The position numbers and the translations under genes are program-made. A DNA stretch of 34,699 nucleotides from Flavobacteriia bacterium (GTDB lineage: Bacteria > Bacteroidota > Bacteroidia > Flavobacteriales_D > Crocinitomicaceae): contig JAPLEV010000028.1 of the NCBI GenBank assembly GCA_026391005.1, positions 1 to 34,699 of the forward strand, read 5' to 3'. A model generated the notes under the pieces. It saw only the letters and a program-made list of their open reading frames with translations, made no database searches and was not told the DNA's origin. This document shows, one piece after another, positions 16,680 to 24,678 of this stretch. Numbering within the stretch: the first letter of the stretch is position 1; each line of letters starts with the position of its first letter.

Positions 16680-16838
16680 ATGTTAATGTTAAAAATCAAG
16701 AATTCATTCTTAGTAAGTATTATTTTGTTACTATTAGCGTCAGCCGCGGCGGAAAAATCCGGCCTTGACTTTTTTAGCTTCGCTGCTACTTCGTGGTGTT
16801 TCTTTTTTTGTCAAGAAAAAAAAAGTAAGATAGAATGA
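16680..16838 (+). CDS. Possible small exported ORF or gene remnant with signal peptide
   Basis: An ATG opens 52 codons starting MLMLKIKNSFLVSIILLLL and ASAAAE, a textbook signal peptide with an A-x-A cleavage site near residue 24. The rest (FFSFAATSWCFFFCQEKKSK) is translated from a T-rich/A-rich fold-back (16802-16825) like the distal hairpin of the structured element. The likely reading is that a former exported-protein gene kept its signal sequence while repeat DNA replaced its body. It may also be chance. No promoter was identified. Confidence 0.3.
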   Translation: MLMLKIKNSFLVSIILLLLASAAAEKSGLDFFSFAATSWCFFFCQEKKSKIE

Positions 16839-16927
16839 TTTCTCAAATTGAGATTAATGTTTGCGTTATGAAGTTGATTATGTATTTTGATTTTGATTGT
16901 TGCTACCAAAGCGTATAAAAAAATCGC

Positions 16928-17476
16928 CTATAACTTGAGGTAACCAATATGTAATTCATCTTCGAGTATCTCACTGGCTTTAGTAATTTTTATCGCAAAT
17001 TGTTCTGTTAAATTGGATGCAAGAATATCAGTAACATTAAACACTTCATCTATATCAATTCCAAATTTGTCGTCAATGTGCGACTTCGCGCCCTTAAAGT
17101 CATAATGTTTGTAAAAGCTAGCTGCTTTTGCCTTTGTTGTCGCCTCTGCTAAGGTAGCGCCAGTGCATATTATTTTGTAGTGGTATTCTTCGAATTCTTT
17201 TTCTTTGTAGCCGCCTAGATTGATGAAAAATAATTGCGTTTCATTGGAGGTCTCTTGTCCTTTGGAAACGATTTCTATTTTGTGTTGATCGACATAGTTC
17301 ACTTCTCGCCAAGCGTCAATGTGAATTTTTCCTTTTGCCTCAGGCCAGAATGCATTAAGTTGGGGAATTAGTTCGGTAATAGAACTTCCAATTCCGAAAA
17401 ATATATCATGCTGTTCGGTGTTTCTGCCTGCTGGACGGCAACCTAACATGATCATGTATAATTTTAATTGATTCAT
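16928..17476 (-). CDS. DUF1543 domain protein
   Basis: The 182-residue cytoplasmic protein contains two tandem DUF1543-like units. The first is LYMIMLGCRPAGRNTEQHD through KIHIDAWREVNYVD (about 5-70). The second is LFFINLGGYKEKEFEEYHY through SHIDDKFGIDIDEVFNV (about 82-155). The function is unknown. The start ATG lies 8 nt after the stop of the large surface-protein gene, so the two share a transcript. The last 20 codons recur as a degenerate fragment at 16280-16345. Confidence 0.85.
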   Translation of the reverse strand: MNQLKLYMIMLGCRPAGRNTEQHDIFFGIGSSITELIPQLNAFWPEAKGKIHIDAWREVNYVDQHKIEIVSKGQETSNETQLFFINLGGYKEKEFEEYHYKIICTGATLAEATTKAKAASFYKHYDFKGAKSHIDDKFGIDIDEVFNVTDILASNLTEQFAIKITKASEILEDELHIGYLKL

Positions 17477-17484
17477 TCAGATAA

Positions 17485-20112
17485 CTACCTAATCAAATGA
17501 AAAAATCCATGCCCCTCTTTGGTGGTTTGATTGATGCCTATTACTTTATATAAAATAAAATAAACGCCTTCCGTACAATCTTTTTCTTGGAATTTACCAT
17601 TCCAACTTGGACTTAACTCCGTTAATTCTTTAACTTGTTCTCCCCATCTATTCAATATTACGGCATTAAAGGTGCTATCACCTTGCAGAACTAATTGATA
17701 AACGTCATTCTCATTATCACCATTTGGTGTAAAGAAATTCGGGATGACAACGTCGAGAGGAATTTCGGGTTCTGGTGGTTCTGGTGGAATGACTGGAAGG
17801 ATGGTAATGCTGATATAGGTGGTGTCTAAACAGCCATTGTTATTCGCAATGAGCTCCACTTGATAGGTTCCTGGTAAAACATAATCGTGAACGACACCGG
17901 AGAGGTTGCCGGTTGTTGTGGTACTCCCATCTCCAAAATCCCAAAAATAGTTCGTGCCATTTGTGGTGGTGTTGGTGAATTGTGCGTTGTTTCCTGTAAC
18001 GTTCCCTGTACCGGAGGCAGATGGTACCGGAATTACGGTTACTAATACATCATCGGTATCTTGACACGAACCCGTGGTTCCAGTTAAGGTGTAATTGGTG
18101 GTCGTATTCGCGATGAAAGTAACGCTGTCTTGTATGCCATTCGACCAATTGTAGCTGGTGGCGCCACTCCCTGTTAATAAAATTGGACTTCCAGCACAAA
18201 CGGTTGTGTCATTACCAGCATCTACGACAATTGATGATGCGATAACAATTTCCATCGATCCATTCGTGGTGCATGCCATTTGAACAGAAGTAAAGAAAAA
18301 GCTTAAAGTATCAGCAACACTTGTATTTATTGGGTTAGGAGACCAGCTCCCAGAAATACCTTCGTTCGATTGAGTTGGCATAAGCGGTGCTACATCGCCA
18401 ACACAATATGGGCCTAGTTGGGTAAATGACGGAACAATGGAATCGGTAACGACGATGTTCATGATAAAATTCGTAACGCAGTTGTTTGCCTGGTTGAATG
18501 GTGTAAAGGTGTAAAATGCCACGCCTTGAATACTCGTATTTATTGCGTTTGAGCTCCAGGTTCCATTGTAGCCATTTGTGGATTGTAACTCCAGAGACAA
18601 AGGTGTTTCATTAATACAATAGGTCCCAAAATAAAAGAACGATGGCGGAATACTATCCAATACTTCAATGGTAATACTCGTCCCAATAGCACATTGTCCG
18701 GCCTGTGGTGTAAATGTATAACTTGTTTGACTTGCACTAGTTGTATTGATTATGGCTGGATTCCAAGTACCGGTAATGCCATTTGTTGATGTTAATGGGA
18801 GCGCTGTTGGTACTGCAAAGACACAATAACTGGTATCAATGGCAAAAGTTGCTGGAGCGCCATTTATTATAAAAACTACCTCACTTGCAGTGTCGGCACA
18901 TTGGCCTGCCGTTGGGGTGAATTGATAAACCGTATTTCCCAACACATTCGTTAAAATGGTGGGCGGACTCCATGTCCCGGTAATCCCATTTGTAGAAACA
19001 TTTGGCAGAATTGGGGCGGGTGCATTTTGACAAATTGCGCCAATATTTGCGAACAAAGGTTCGGTTATAGCAGCGCTATTTAGCACTTGGATACTATCAA
19101 GAATCACGCATCCACTAGCAGAGCTAACCTGACAATAATACCAGCCAGCACATAAATTACTTGCCGTAGCATTCGTTTGACCAATAGGAACTTGTGCACT
19201 GTTCATCCAAACATAGCTATAACCACTTCCTCCAGTTGGTGCAGCTGTAACAGATGCATTACAGGCACAATTAGCCGGAATAGAGACACTTAAATTGGCC
19301 TGAATAGGTTGAATTGGAACGCAGTTATTTGTTAACGAAGAAATATAGGCTTGATTGGCCGCATTGTTGGCCGCACCAGGGGTTTGGTTGTTTGGAGCAG
19401 TACAAGAACCTGCCGTCCAATTGGCTTGTACTGTTGGGTTGTTTGAGAAATTATTGGTGAAGCTATAAACGCTGTTGGTTGCAGGCCCAATAAAATAAAT
19501 TATTACGGAGCTGTTGTTGTTTCCCCAACTTACTGAATGTACAGGAACGAAATAATTACTGGCGCTATAAATTTGAAAAGAATCATCGGTATTCGCCATG
19601 CCAATGTTACCCCAATTCCCCCCAGCTACGAATCCAGCTAATGGATAATTTTGGCCTGTTCCTGTCGATGGTGAGGTAGCATGTTTGTCAAATAGGGTAG
19701 AGGATACTGGAATTACCAAGCGACAATTATTATCCAACATGCTTAAATCTTGTGCAGGTAATGATGCATTTGGGTCTGCATCGTTGTAGATAACAATTAA
19801 GGTTCCGACAGGGATGCAATTCCAAAAGCTATTGTTAGCAAAACGAATGCAACCGCCCGCTACTCCTTCACCAACACTTGGTCCATTTGAAAAATAGCCA
19901 TTATTATCGTCTAGGATCCAATTTTTTAAATCTAGGCAACTTGTTGCTGCAGAGCAAGGATTATAATTTACGCCTGGAACAACTAATAATTCAACGTATT
20001 CTTTTGATCCGGAAGGGCCTTGGGATACTTCATTGATGATAAGAGATTGTGAAAAAAAACACGTGGGTATGATTATTCCAAAAAATAAAAAACAATGAAA
20101 AATTACACGCAT
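17485..20112 (-). CDS. Large cell-surface protein with lamin-tail, repeat, PKD and gliding-type C-terminal (CHU_C) domains
   Basis: The 875-residue protein has a signal peptide ending near FFSQ. An N-terminal LTD-like domain opens SLIINEVSQGPSGSKEYVEL. After it come four related units of about 70 residues (starting near 375, 444, 511 and 582), each with NGITGTW-type and YxFTP motifs and a Cys-containing AGQC/NNC. A PKD domain follows (about 704-770, with YFWDFGDGS). The end (about 785-875) is VIPNFFTPNGDNENDVY, VILNRWGEQV and WNGK, which is the gliding motility-associated CHU_C/type IX sorting domain. So it should leave the cell by the T9SS and sit on the surface or be released. It may act as an adhesin; no enzyme domain was seen. 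Confidence 0.93.
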   Translation of the reverse strand: MRVIFHCFLFFGIIIPTCFFSQSLIINEVSQGPSGSKEYVELLVVPGVNYNPCSAATSCLDLKNWILDDNNGYFSNGPSVGEGVAGGCIRFANNSFWNCIPVGTLIVIYNDADPNASLPAQDLSMLDNNCRLVIPVSSTLFDKHATSPSTGTGQNYPLAGFVAGGNWGNIGMANTDDSFQIYSASNYFVPVHSVSWGNNNSSVIIYFIGPATNSVYSFTNNFSNNPTVQANWTAGSCTAPNNQTPGAANNAANQAYISSLTNNCVPIQPIQANLSVSIPANCACNASVTAAPTGGSGYSYVWMNSAQVPIGQTNATASNLCAGWYYCQVSSASGCVILDSIQVLNSAAITEPLFANIGAICQNAPAPILPNVSTNGITGTWSPPTILTNVLGNTVYQFTPTAGQCADTASEVVFIINGAPATFAIDTSYCVFAVPTALPLTSTNGITGTWNPAIINTTSASQTSYTFTPQAGQCAIGTSITIEVLDSIPPSFFYFGTYCINETPLSLELQSTNGYNGTWSSNAINTSIQGVAFYTFTPFNQANNCVTNFIMNIVVTDSIVPSFTQLGPYCVGDVAPLMPTQSNEGISGSWSPNPINTSVADTLSFFFTSVQMACTTNGSMEIVIASSIVVDAGNDTTVCAGSPILLTGSGATSYNWSNGIQDSVTFIANTTTNYTLTGTTGSCQDTDDVLVTVIPVPSASGTGNVTGNNAQFTNTTTNGTNYFWDFGDGSTTTTGNLSGVVHDYVLPGTYQVELIANNNGCLDTTYISITILPVIPPEPPEPEIPLDVVIPNFFTPNGDNENDVYQLVLQGDSTFNAVILNRWGEQVKELTELSPSWNGKFQEKDCTEGVYFILYKVIGINQTTKEGHGFFHLIR

Positions 20113-20126
20113 GAATATTCTTTAGT

Positions 20127-20134
20127 CAAAAGTA
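20127..20134 (-). promoter_or_regulatory. Candidate -7 promoter element of the surface protein-DUF1543 pair
   Basis: The minus strand reads TACTTTTG, an exact TAnnTTTG match, 14 nt before the ATG of the 875-residue protein. Confidence 0.45.
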
Positions 20135-20154
20135 AGTCTAATTTGTCGATCAGC

Positions 20155-20679
20155 TTAAATTACGCCGATAATTTCTGTTATCATACCATTAAATATTACC
20201 TGTTCACCTGCGATTTTACCTCTCATCATTTGACCTAAGGGTGCTTCCAAACTCAGTGCAAAATAAGTAGTATTTTGACAAATCAATTGCCCCAAACTGA
20301 TTGAGAAATAGTACCATCCTTTGTTGGTTTCTACCAAACTTCCAATTGTAATTTTTTGGTGTTTCAAGGCAGGATCAATACCCGTCATAATTGCCTCTTG
20401 CAGTAGTAGTATATTTAATTGCTTGGTTAGTTTTTCTTGTTCTAATTGGGCCATGGCAAGAGCAGTTTCGTGTTTATCACCAGCGGAACTTTTGCTATCA
20501 TCAAACATGGAAGGATAGCTATCTTGTAGAATCAATCTTAAGCCATCGATTTTATTTTTTAATGCTTCCAAGGTTACTTGATAAACCATTACCTTATCCA
20601 TGGTATTTATTATTTTGTGTGGTGTGACATTTAATATTTCCTTTAGTTTTTTGTTAGAAATAGGCATGTTTCTGCGCAT
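20155..20679 (-). CDS. GreA/GreB-like coiled-coil protein (often mislabelled 3-oxoacyl-ACP synthase)
   Basis: The family is recognised by KSSAGDKHETALAMAQLEQEK (an N-terminal helical hairpin) and a C-terminal part with KITIGSLVETNKGWYYFSIS and SLEAPLGQMMRGKIAGE, a small FKBP-like fold as in Gre factors. Flavobacterial relatives carry the automatic name 3-oxoacyl-ACP synthase, but no ketosynthase active site is present. A transcript-cleavage role like GreA is possible; I cannot show the acidic tip residues with confidence. The start is uncertain: the longest form overlaps the hydrolase gene by 37 bp, Met5 gives 25 bp, and Met27 (20601) gives no overlap. It is the last gene of the trmB-hydrolase unit. 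Confidence 0.75.
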   Translation of the reverse strand: MRRNMPISNKKLKEILNVTPHKIINTMDKVMVYQVTLEALKNKIDGLRLILQDSYPSMFDDSKSSAGDKHETALAMAQLEQEKLTKQLNILLLQEAIMTGIDPALKHQKITIGSLVETNKGWYYFSISLGQLICQNTTYFALSLEAPLGQMMRGKIAGEQVIFNGMITEIIGVI

Positions 20680-21467
20680 AATTTATTTAAGGCTAGCGGT
20701 AGTTGATTTTCTTTCCACGGGTGTTTTGATCCAAATACGTGGTCAGTATTTTCCAAAATGAAAAGGTCGACATTCAGCCATTTTGCCAACGAGCGTCCTT
20801 CAGAAAGATCAACGGATTTATCTTGTTCCCCATGAAAAACACTAACAGCAGCTTCTAAGGAACGAGCAGCTATTTCAATATCAAGGCATTTGTGATTTTC
20901 TTGAAAGTCTTGGAACAATGAAAAATTTTGTGGCAACTTTTGCTGCGTACGGGAATTCTGAATGTATCTTATCCCTTCTTCTTCCCACCTCTTTAATTCT
21001 TCATTTGATGGAAATCGTTCTGCTATGGAGGATATGGAGGCCCATAAGCTGAGTGTCGAAGCACCGATTGTTTTTGCCGCAAGAAGCGCTGCTCCACCAC
21101 CTCTCGAATGCCCAATAAGATGTATTTTTGGTGTTTTTTCAAAGTAGGGAATAATTTGTTTGGTAATGCATTTAATATCATTTACTTCAAATGAATAGGT
21201 ATTTCTTGCAAAGGATTCTTCATCTGGAAAATCGATTCCGTTCTCCACTGTTCCTCCATTATGACTTAAATTAAATTTACAAAATGCGAAGCCTTTCTCC
21301 GAAAAATAGTCCTGCACTAAATGCCAAGCTCCCCAATCTTTAAAGCCCATAAATCCATGCACGAAAATAATAAGTTGCCCATTTGAATGAAAAGGAATAC
21401 TCAGGTCAAAAAGACTTTCACGATTAACTGAGCCAACATATCTACCGTTAATGATATTAACTTTCAT
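20643..21467 (-). CDS. Alpha/beta hydrolase
   Basis: This 274-residue cytoplasmic protein has the complete hydrolase plan. The oxyanion region is IIFVHGFMGFKDWG, the nucleophile elbow GHSRGGG has Ser121, a candidate acid is Asp216 in FHGEQDKSVD, and His243 is in NTDHVFGSKHPW. The closing motif resembles dienelactone hydrolase or acyl-peptidase-like families, so an esterase or peptidase is likely; the substrate is unknown. It begins 2 nt after the trmB stop, and its 3' end overlaps the Gre-like gene, so all three are in one transcript. Confidence 0.88.
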   Translation of the reverse strand: MKVNIINGRYVGSVNRESLFDLSIPFHSNGQLIIFVHGFMGFKDWGAWHLVQDYFSEKGFAFCKFNLSHNGGTVENGIDFPDEESFARNTYSFEVNDIKCITKQIIPYFEKTPKIHLIGHSRGGGAALLAAKTIGASTLSLWASISSIAERFPSNEELKRWEEEGIRYIQNSRTQQKLPQNFSLFQDFQENHKCLDIEIAARSLEAAVSVFHGEQDKSVDLSEGRSLAKWLNVDLFILENTDHVFGSKHPWKENQLPLALNKLCAETCLFLTKN

Positions 21468-21469
21468 AC

Positions 21470-22138
21470 TTAATTAATGGTAAAACAGCAATATTTTATG
21501 GTATGGCCACGCTTTACAAATGCGTTTTCATAATGTGTTTTTATTGAAAAAATGGCGCGCTCGTCTATATTTTCATTGGTGGCTAAGGCAGCGTATAAAT
21601 CTGGTTTATTGTCGAGTAAGCAATATTGATTATTTTCTATTTCTTCAATAGTTGATTCATATAATAGATCGCTATCGGTTTTTAAATGGATCAATCCCCC
21701 GGGCTTCAAAAATTTACGGTATCGATTAATAAATAGGGTAGAGGTAAGTCTTTTTCGAGGTTTGTTTGGTTGCGGATCGGAAAAGGTTAACCAAATTTCA
21801 TCCACTTCATTCTCGCCAAAGTAGTCGTCAATAAAATCTATTCTAGTGCGCAAGAAAGCAACATTTTTAAGTTCTTTTTCTAGGGCTATTTTAGCTCCAA
21901 TATAAATCCTATTTCCCTTTAAGTCCACACCAATGTAATTGTTATCTGGGTATAATTCCCCGAGTCCAACACTATATTCCCCTTTTCCGCAGCCTAGTTC
22001 AAGAATTAGTTTGCCTGAATTTTTAAATATGCGTTCTTTCCAATACCCCTTATTTTCAAATAAATGATCAAGTGAGTGTTCATGAACATTCTCAAAGGAC
22101 TTAATGGCTTCAAATCTGCGTAGCTTATCTTTTCCCAT
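21470..22138 (-). CDS. trmB: tRNA (guanine-N7-)-methyltransferase
   Basis: TrmB methylates G46 in the tRNA variable loop using S-adenosylmethionine. The 222-residue protein shows the SAM motif LELGCGKGEYSVGLGE, YIGVDLKGNRI (ribose-binding acidic end) and the family-specific SDPQPNKPRKRLT, where most TrmB proteins have DPWPKxRHxKRR. PGGLIHLKTDSDLLYE follows. It is the promoter-proximal gene of the unit with the hydrolase and Gre-like genes. No TAnnTTTG element was found in the 94-nt gap to the divergent gene. Confidence 0.95.
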   Translation of the reverse strand: MGKDKLRRFEAIKSFENVHEHSLDHLFENKGYWKERIFKNSGKLILELGCGKGEYSVGLGELYPDNNYIGVDLKGNRIYIGAKIALEKELKNVAFLRTRIDFIDDYFGENEVDEIWLTFSDPQPNKPRKRLTSTLFINRYRKFLKPGGLIHLKTDSDLLYESTIEEIENNQYCLLDNKPDLYAALATNENIDERAIFSIKTHYENAFVKRGHTIKYCCFTIN

Positions 22139-22220
22139 TTATTATTTCTAACTCTTGATTTTATTGAAGGGCGAATTTACTACTATTTTAAATTTATTGT
22201 GTGCTTTCAATTTCTAATCC

Positions 22221-22228
22221 TAATTTTG
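22221..22228 (+). promoter_or_regulatory. Candidate -7 promoter element very close to a start codon
   Basis: TAATTTTG fits TAnnTTTG exactly but ends only 4 nt before the ATG at 22233. Transcription would begin at or next to the start codon, implying a leaderless or near-leaderless mRNA. Confidence 0.45.
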
Positions 22229-22232
22229 CGCC

Positions 22233-22799
22233 ATGCATTATATTGAACCTTTTTATAATTGGCGAGGGTACTATGTTGCTTCCGACGACTCTCTTTCACC
22301 TTTTTTTAATGTGGAATACAGCGAACTTCAATATTCTAATAAAATATATAATTTTTATATTCACCCTCAATGGGATGATATCGGTTCAGAGACCTTGTTC
22401 TTAAAAATTTTATTCGTTGATTATGATAAAAAAACATCCGTAATTGAACTCATTGGTGAATGGAATGATGCCATAGGAAATGATATTATGACTATGAAAA
22501 GAGATGTGGTTGATGTATTAATTAATCACGGCATTGATAAATTTATCTTGATTGGCGAAAATGTTATGAATTTTCATTATTCTGATGATTGTTATTATGA
22601 GGAGTGGTTTGATGATGTGGAGGACGGATGGATTTCCATGGTTAATTTCCATGAACATGTCTCAAAGGAATTTACGAGAATAAATGTTGATCAATATGTT
22701 GTGATGGGGGGTGAATTAGACGACATTGAATGGCGAACTTTTCATCCGATTCAATTCATTGAAAAGGTAACAAAAATTGTAGAAAATAGATTAAATTAG
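22233..22799 (+). CDS. Conserved Bacteroidota hypothetical protein
   Basis: The 188-residue soluble acidic protein opens MHYIEPFYNWRGYYVASDD, a start I recall as conserved in Flavobacteriales proteins of unknown function, which supports this ATG. Other conserved-looking blocks are FYIHPQWDDIGSETLFLKIL, IELIGEWNDAIGNDI, FILIGENVMNFHYSDD with an acidic/aromatic stretch, and GGELDDIEWRTFHP. No signal peptide or membrane segment is present. The function is not known. It is divergent from trmB and is followed by a 64-nt gap before cdd. Confidence 0.82.
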   Translation: MHYIEPFYNWRGYYVASDDSLSPFFNVEYSELQYSNKIYNFYIHPQWDDIGSETLFLKILFVDYDKKTSVIELIGEWNDAIGNDIMTMKRDVVDVLINHGIDKFILIGENVMNFHYSDDCYYEEWFDDVEDGWISMVNFHEHVSKEFTRINVDQYVVMGGELDDIEWRTFHPIQFIEKVTKIVENRLN

Positions 22800-22863
22800 C
22801 TAATAAAGCCAAATACGAAACAAAGCGCATCTTCTTGCGTAAGTGAATCTCTAATTTACTATT

Positions 22864-23340
22864 ATGAAGGAAAAGTTTGAATTTAACTATGAGCTTTTAT
22901 CAGATTGGACGGCACTACCTAATGAAGAACATATATTAGTTGAACAAGCTTTTTCGGCAATGAAAAACGCTTATGCGCCATACAGTGAGTTTAAGGTTGG
23001 TGCCTGCGCTTTGATGGATGATGGATCGTTTATTCTTGGGAACAATCAGGAAAATGCGGCTTTTCCCTCTGGTATTTGCGCTGAGCGAGTGGCTTTATTT
23101 TATGCAGGGGCCAATTTTCCGAATAAAAAAGTACTAACATTATGTATTGTTGCGAAAGGCGACTTGATGCCAGCATCTCAGCTTCTTTCTCCATGTGGAG
23201 GGTGTAGGCAGGTGATGTTAGAATCTGAAAATAGGCAAAAACAGCACATTCGTATAATTCTTGTTAACCAGGACAATCGAACGATGGTGTTGGATTCGGT
23301 TATTCAATTATTGCCATTTGGTTTCGGTCGTATCGGCTAA
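22864..23340 (+). CDS. cdd: Cytidine deaminase
   Basis: Cdd deaminates cytidine and deoxycytidine to uridine forms in pyrimidine salvage. The 158-residue protein has the N-terminal substrate segment AYAPYSEFKVGAC, then NQENAAFPSGICAERVAL with the zinc ligand Cys72 and catalytic Glu74 (the CAE form of the usual H/C-A-E), and LLSPCGGCRQVM with zinc ligands Cys111 and Cys114. The C-terminus is LLPFGFGR, a common Cdd ending. Length is slightly above the 130-residue tetrameric type because of a 25-residue N-terminal extension, common in Bacteroidota. Confidence 0.95.
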   Translation: MKEKFEFNYELLSDWTALPNEEHILVEQAFSAMKNAYAPYSEFKVGACALMDDGSFILGNNQENAAFPSGICAERVALFYAGANFPNKKVLTLCIVAKGDLMPASQLLSPCGGCRQVMLESENRQKQHIRIILVNQDNRTMVLDSVIQLLPFGFGRIG

Positions 23341-23404
23341 TTAATCACTTGATATCTTCTGTAAATTTGTTTTCAACAATTGCTTGGATTCGTGCTTTGT
23401 AGCG

Positions 23405-23412
23405 TATCTTTG
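23405..23412 (+). promoter_or_regulatory. Candidate -7 promoter element of the DUF4494-pdxH-M16 unit
   Basis: TATCTTTG matches TAnnTTTG exactly and lies 20 nt before the ATG at 23433. Confidence 0.5.
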
Positions 23413-23432
23413 TAAACTAAAATTATGAGCAA

Positions 23433-24041
23433 ATGAACAGTTGGTTTACCGTTAAGGTTAAGTATACAAAACAATTAGAAAATGGCACTTTTAAGCGAGT
23501 GTCTGAGCCATATATGTTGGCTGCTATGACATTTACCGATGCTGAAGCAAGAATTTACGAAGAGCTAGGAGCATTAATTCGGGGAGAATTTACGGTAGTT
23601 GGAATAGCGCGAACAGATGTGCACGATATTTTTGCTTACGATGATTCGGAAACATGGTATAAATGTAAGGTTACCTATGATAAAATAGATGATGAGGGCG
23701 ATAAGAAAAAAACCATTTCACAAAATTATTTAGTTACAGCACCAAATGTAAAAGAGGCCTATATTAGGGTACAGGAAAGTCTATCTACTTTAATGATTGA
23801 TTTTAAGATTACGATTGTTGCTGAATCACCAATCGTTGAGATTTTCCCTTATCATGAGGATGATGTGGCCACAATTAGTAAGGTTATTACGGAAATAGTT
23901 GATGAAATTAGTTCAGAAAATACGGTTTTAGATGCGGAGCATCTTATACAAAGTAAAGGTGCTATTTTTAGTGCATCTGGCTCTGATGAGGAGGAATCCG
24001 AAAGTAATTTGGTGGATGAATTAGACGATGAAAATGAGTGA
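23433..24041 (+). CDS. DUF4494 domain protein
   Basis: This 202-residue soluble protein shows the DUF4494 pattern: WFTVKVKYTKQLENGTFKRV, SEPYMLAAMTFTDAEARIYE, then a second related half beginning WYKCKVTYDKIDDEGDKKK and NYLVTAPNVKEAYIRV. So it looks like an internal duplication of an alpha/beta unit (about 1-70 and 75-145). The last 55 residues are acidic and low in complexity, ending LVDELDDENE. The function is unknown; the family is widespread in Bacteroidota. It overlaps pdxH by 14 bp. Confidence 0.88.
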   Translation: MNSWFTVKVKYTKQLENGTFKRVSEPYMLAAMTFTDAEARIYEELGALIRGEFTVVGIARTDVHDIFAYDDSETWYKCKVTYDKIDDEGDKKKTISQNYLVTAPNVKEAYIRVQESLSTLMIDFKITIVAESPIVEIFPYHEDDVATISKVITEIVDEISSENTVLDAEHLIQSKGAIFSASGSDEEESESNLVDELDDENE

Positions 24042-24678
24042 TAATTTAAGGGATCTTAAAAATAATCACCAAGATTTCACAAAGGGTAGCCTAGCTACGA
24101 ACGAAGAAAAAAATCCTTATGTGCTTTTTAGTTTTTGGTTTGACGAAGCAATTGCTTCAGGTGAATTAGAATCAAATGCCTGCGTTGTGTCAACTGTTAG
24201 TCTTGATTTACAACCTAGTTCACGCATCGTTTATTTAAAAGAGCTACTAGATGAGGCTTTTATTTTTTACACCAATTATGCCAGTCAAAAAGGCAAAGAG
24301 ATTGAAAATAACCCCAAGGCATCTATGCTTTTTTTCTGGCCTAAAAGTGAACGGCAGGTTAGGATAGAAGGGCTTGTGTCAAAATTACCCGAGTCTGTCA
24401 GTGATGCTTACTTTGATTCGCGACCTCTGCAAAGCAAATTGGGCGCTTGGTCTTCTCATCAATCAGATGAATTACATGATCAAAAAGAACTATTGGAGCG
24501 AATGGCGTTTTATGAAAATAAATTTGGAGAGAATGTTCCACGTCCACCGCATTGGGGAGGATATGCTCTTACGCCTATGCTAATAGAATTTTGGCAGGGT
24601 AAACCATCTCGCTTACACGATCGAATTGTCTTTGAAGCTTTCGAAGGGAATTGGAAGATTTATAGAAAAAATCCTTAA
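24028..24678 (+). CDS. pdxH: Pyridoxamine 5'-phosphate oxidase
   Basis: PdxH oxidises pyridoxamine- or pyridoxine-5'-phosphate to PLP with FMN. The 216-residue sequence carries SSRIVYLKEL (FMN phosphate contact), FYTNYASQKGKEIENNPKAS, QVRIEG, DSRPLQSKLGAWSSHQS and the C-terminal signature PPHWGGYALTPMLIEFWQG followed by RLHDRI. Two start candidates, Met1 (24028) and Met3 (24034), both lie inside the end of the DUF4494 gene, so translation is coupled. The stop overlaps the M16 ATG (TAATG). Confidence 0.95.
   Translation: MKMSDNLRDLKNNHQDFTKGSLATNEEKNPYVLFSFWFDEAIASGELESNACVVSTVSLDLQPSSRIVYLKELLDEAFIFYTNYASQKGKEIENNPKASMLFFWPKSERQVRIEGLVSKLPESVSDAYFDSRPLQSKLGAWSSHQSDELHDQKELLERMAFYENKFGENVPRPPHWGGYALTPMLIEFWQGKPSRLHDRIVFEAFEGNWKIYRKNP

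Noticed and set aside
16201..16927. Possible insertion sequence, group II intron or tRNA in the repeat island
   Set aside because: There is no transposase or maturase frame, no intron domain V pattern and no cloverleaf; only the remnant, repeats and hairpins can be supported.
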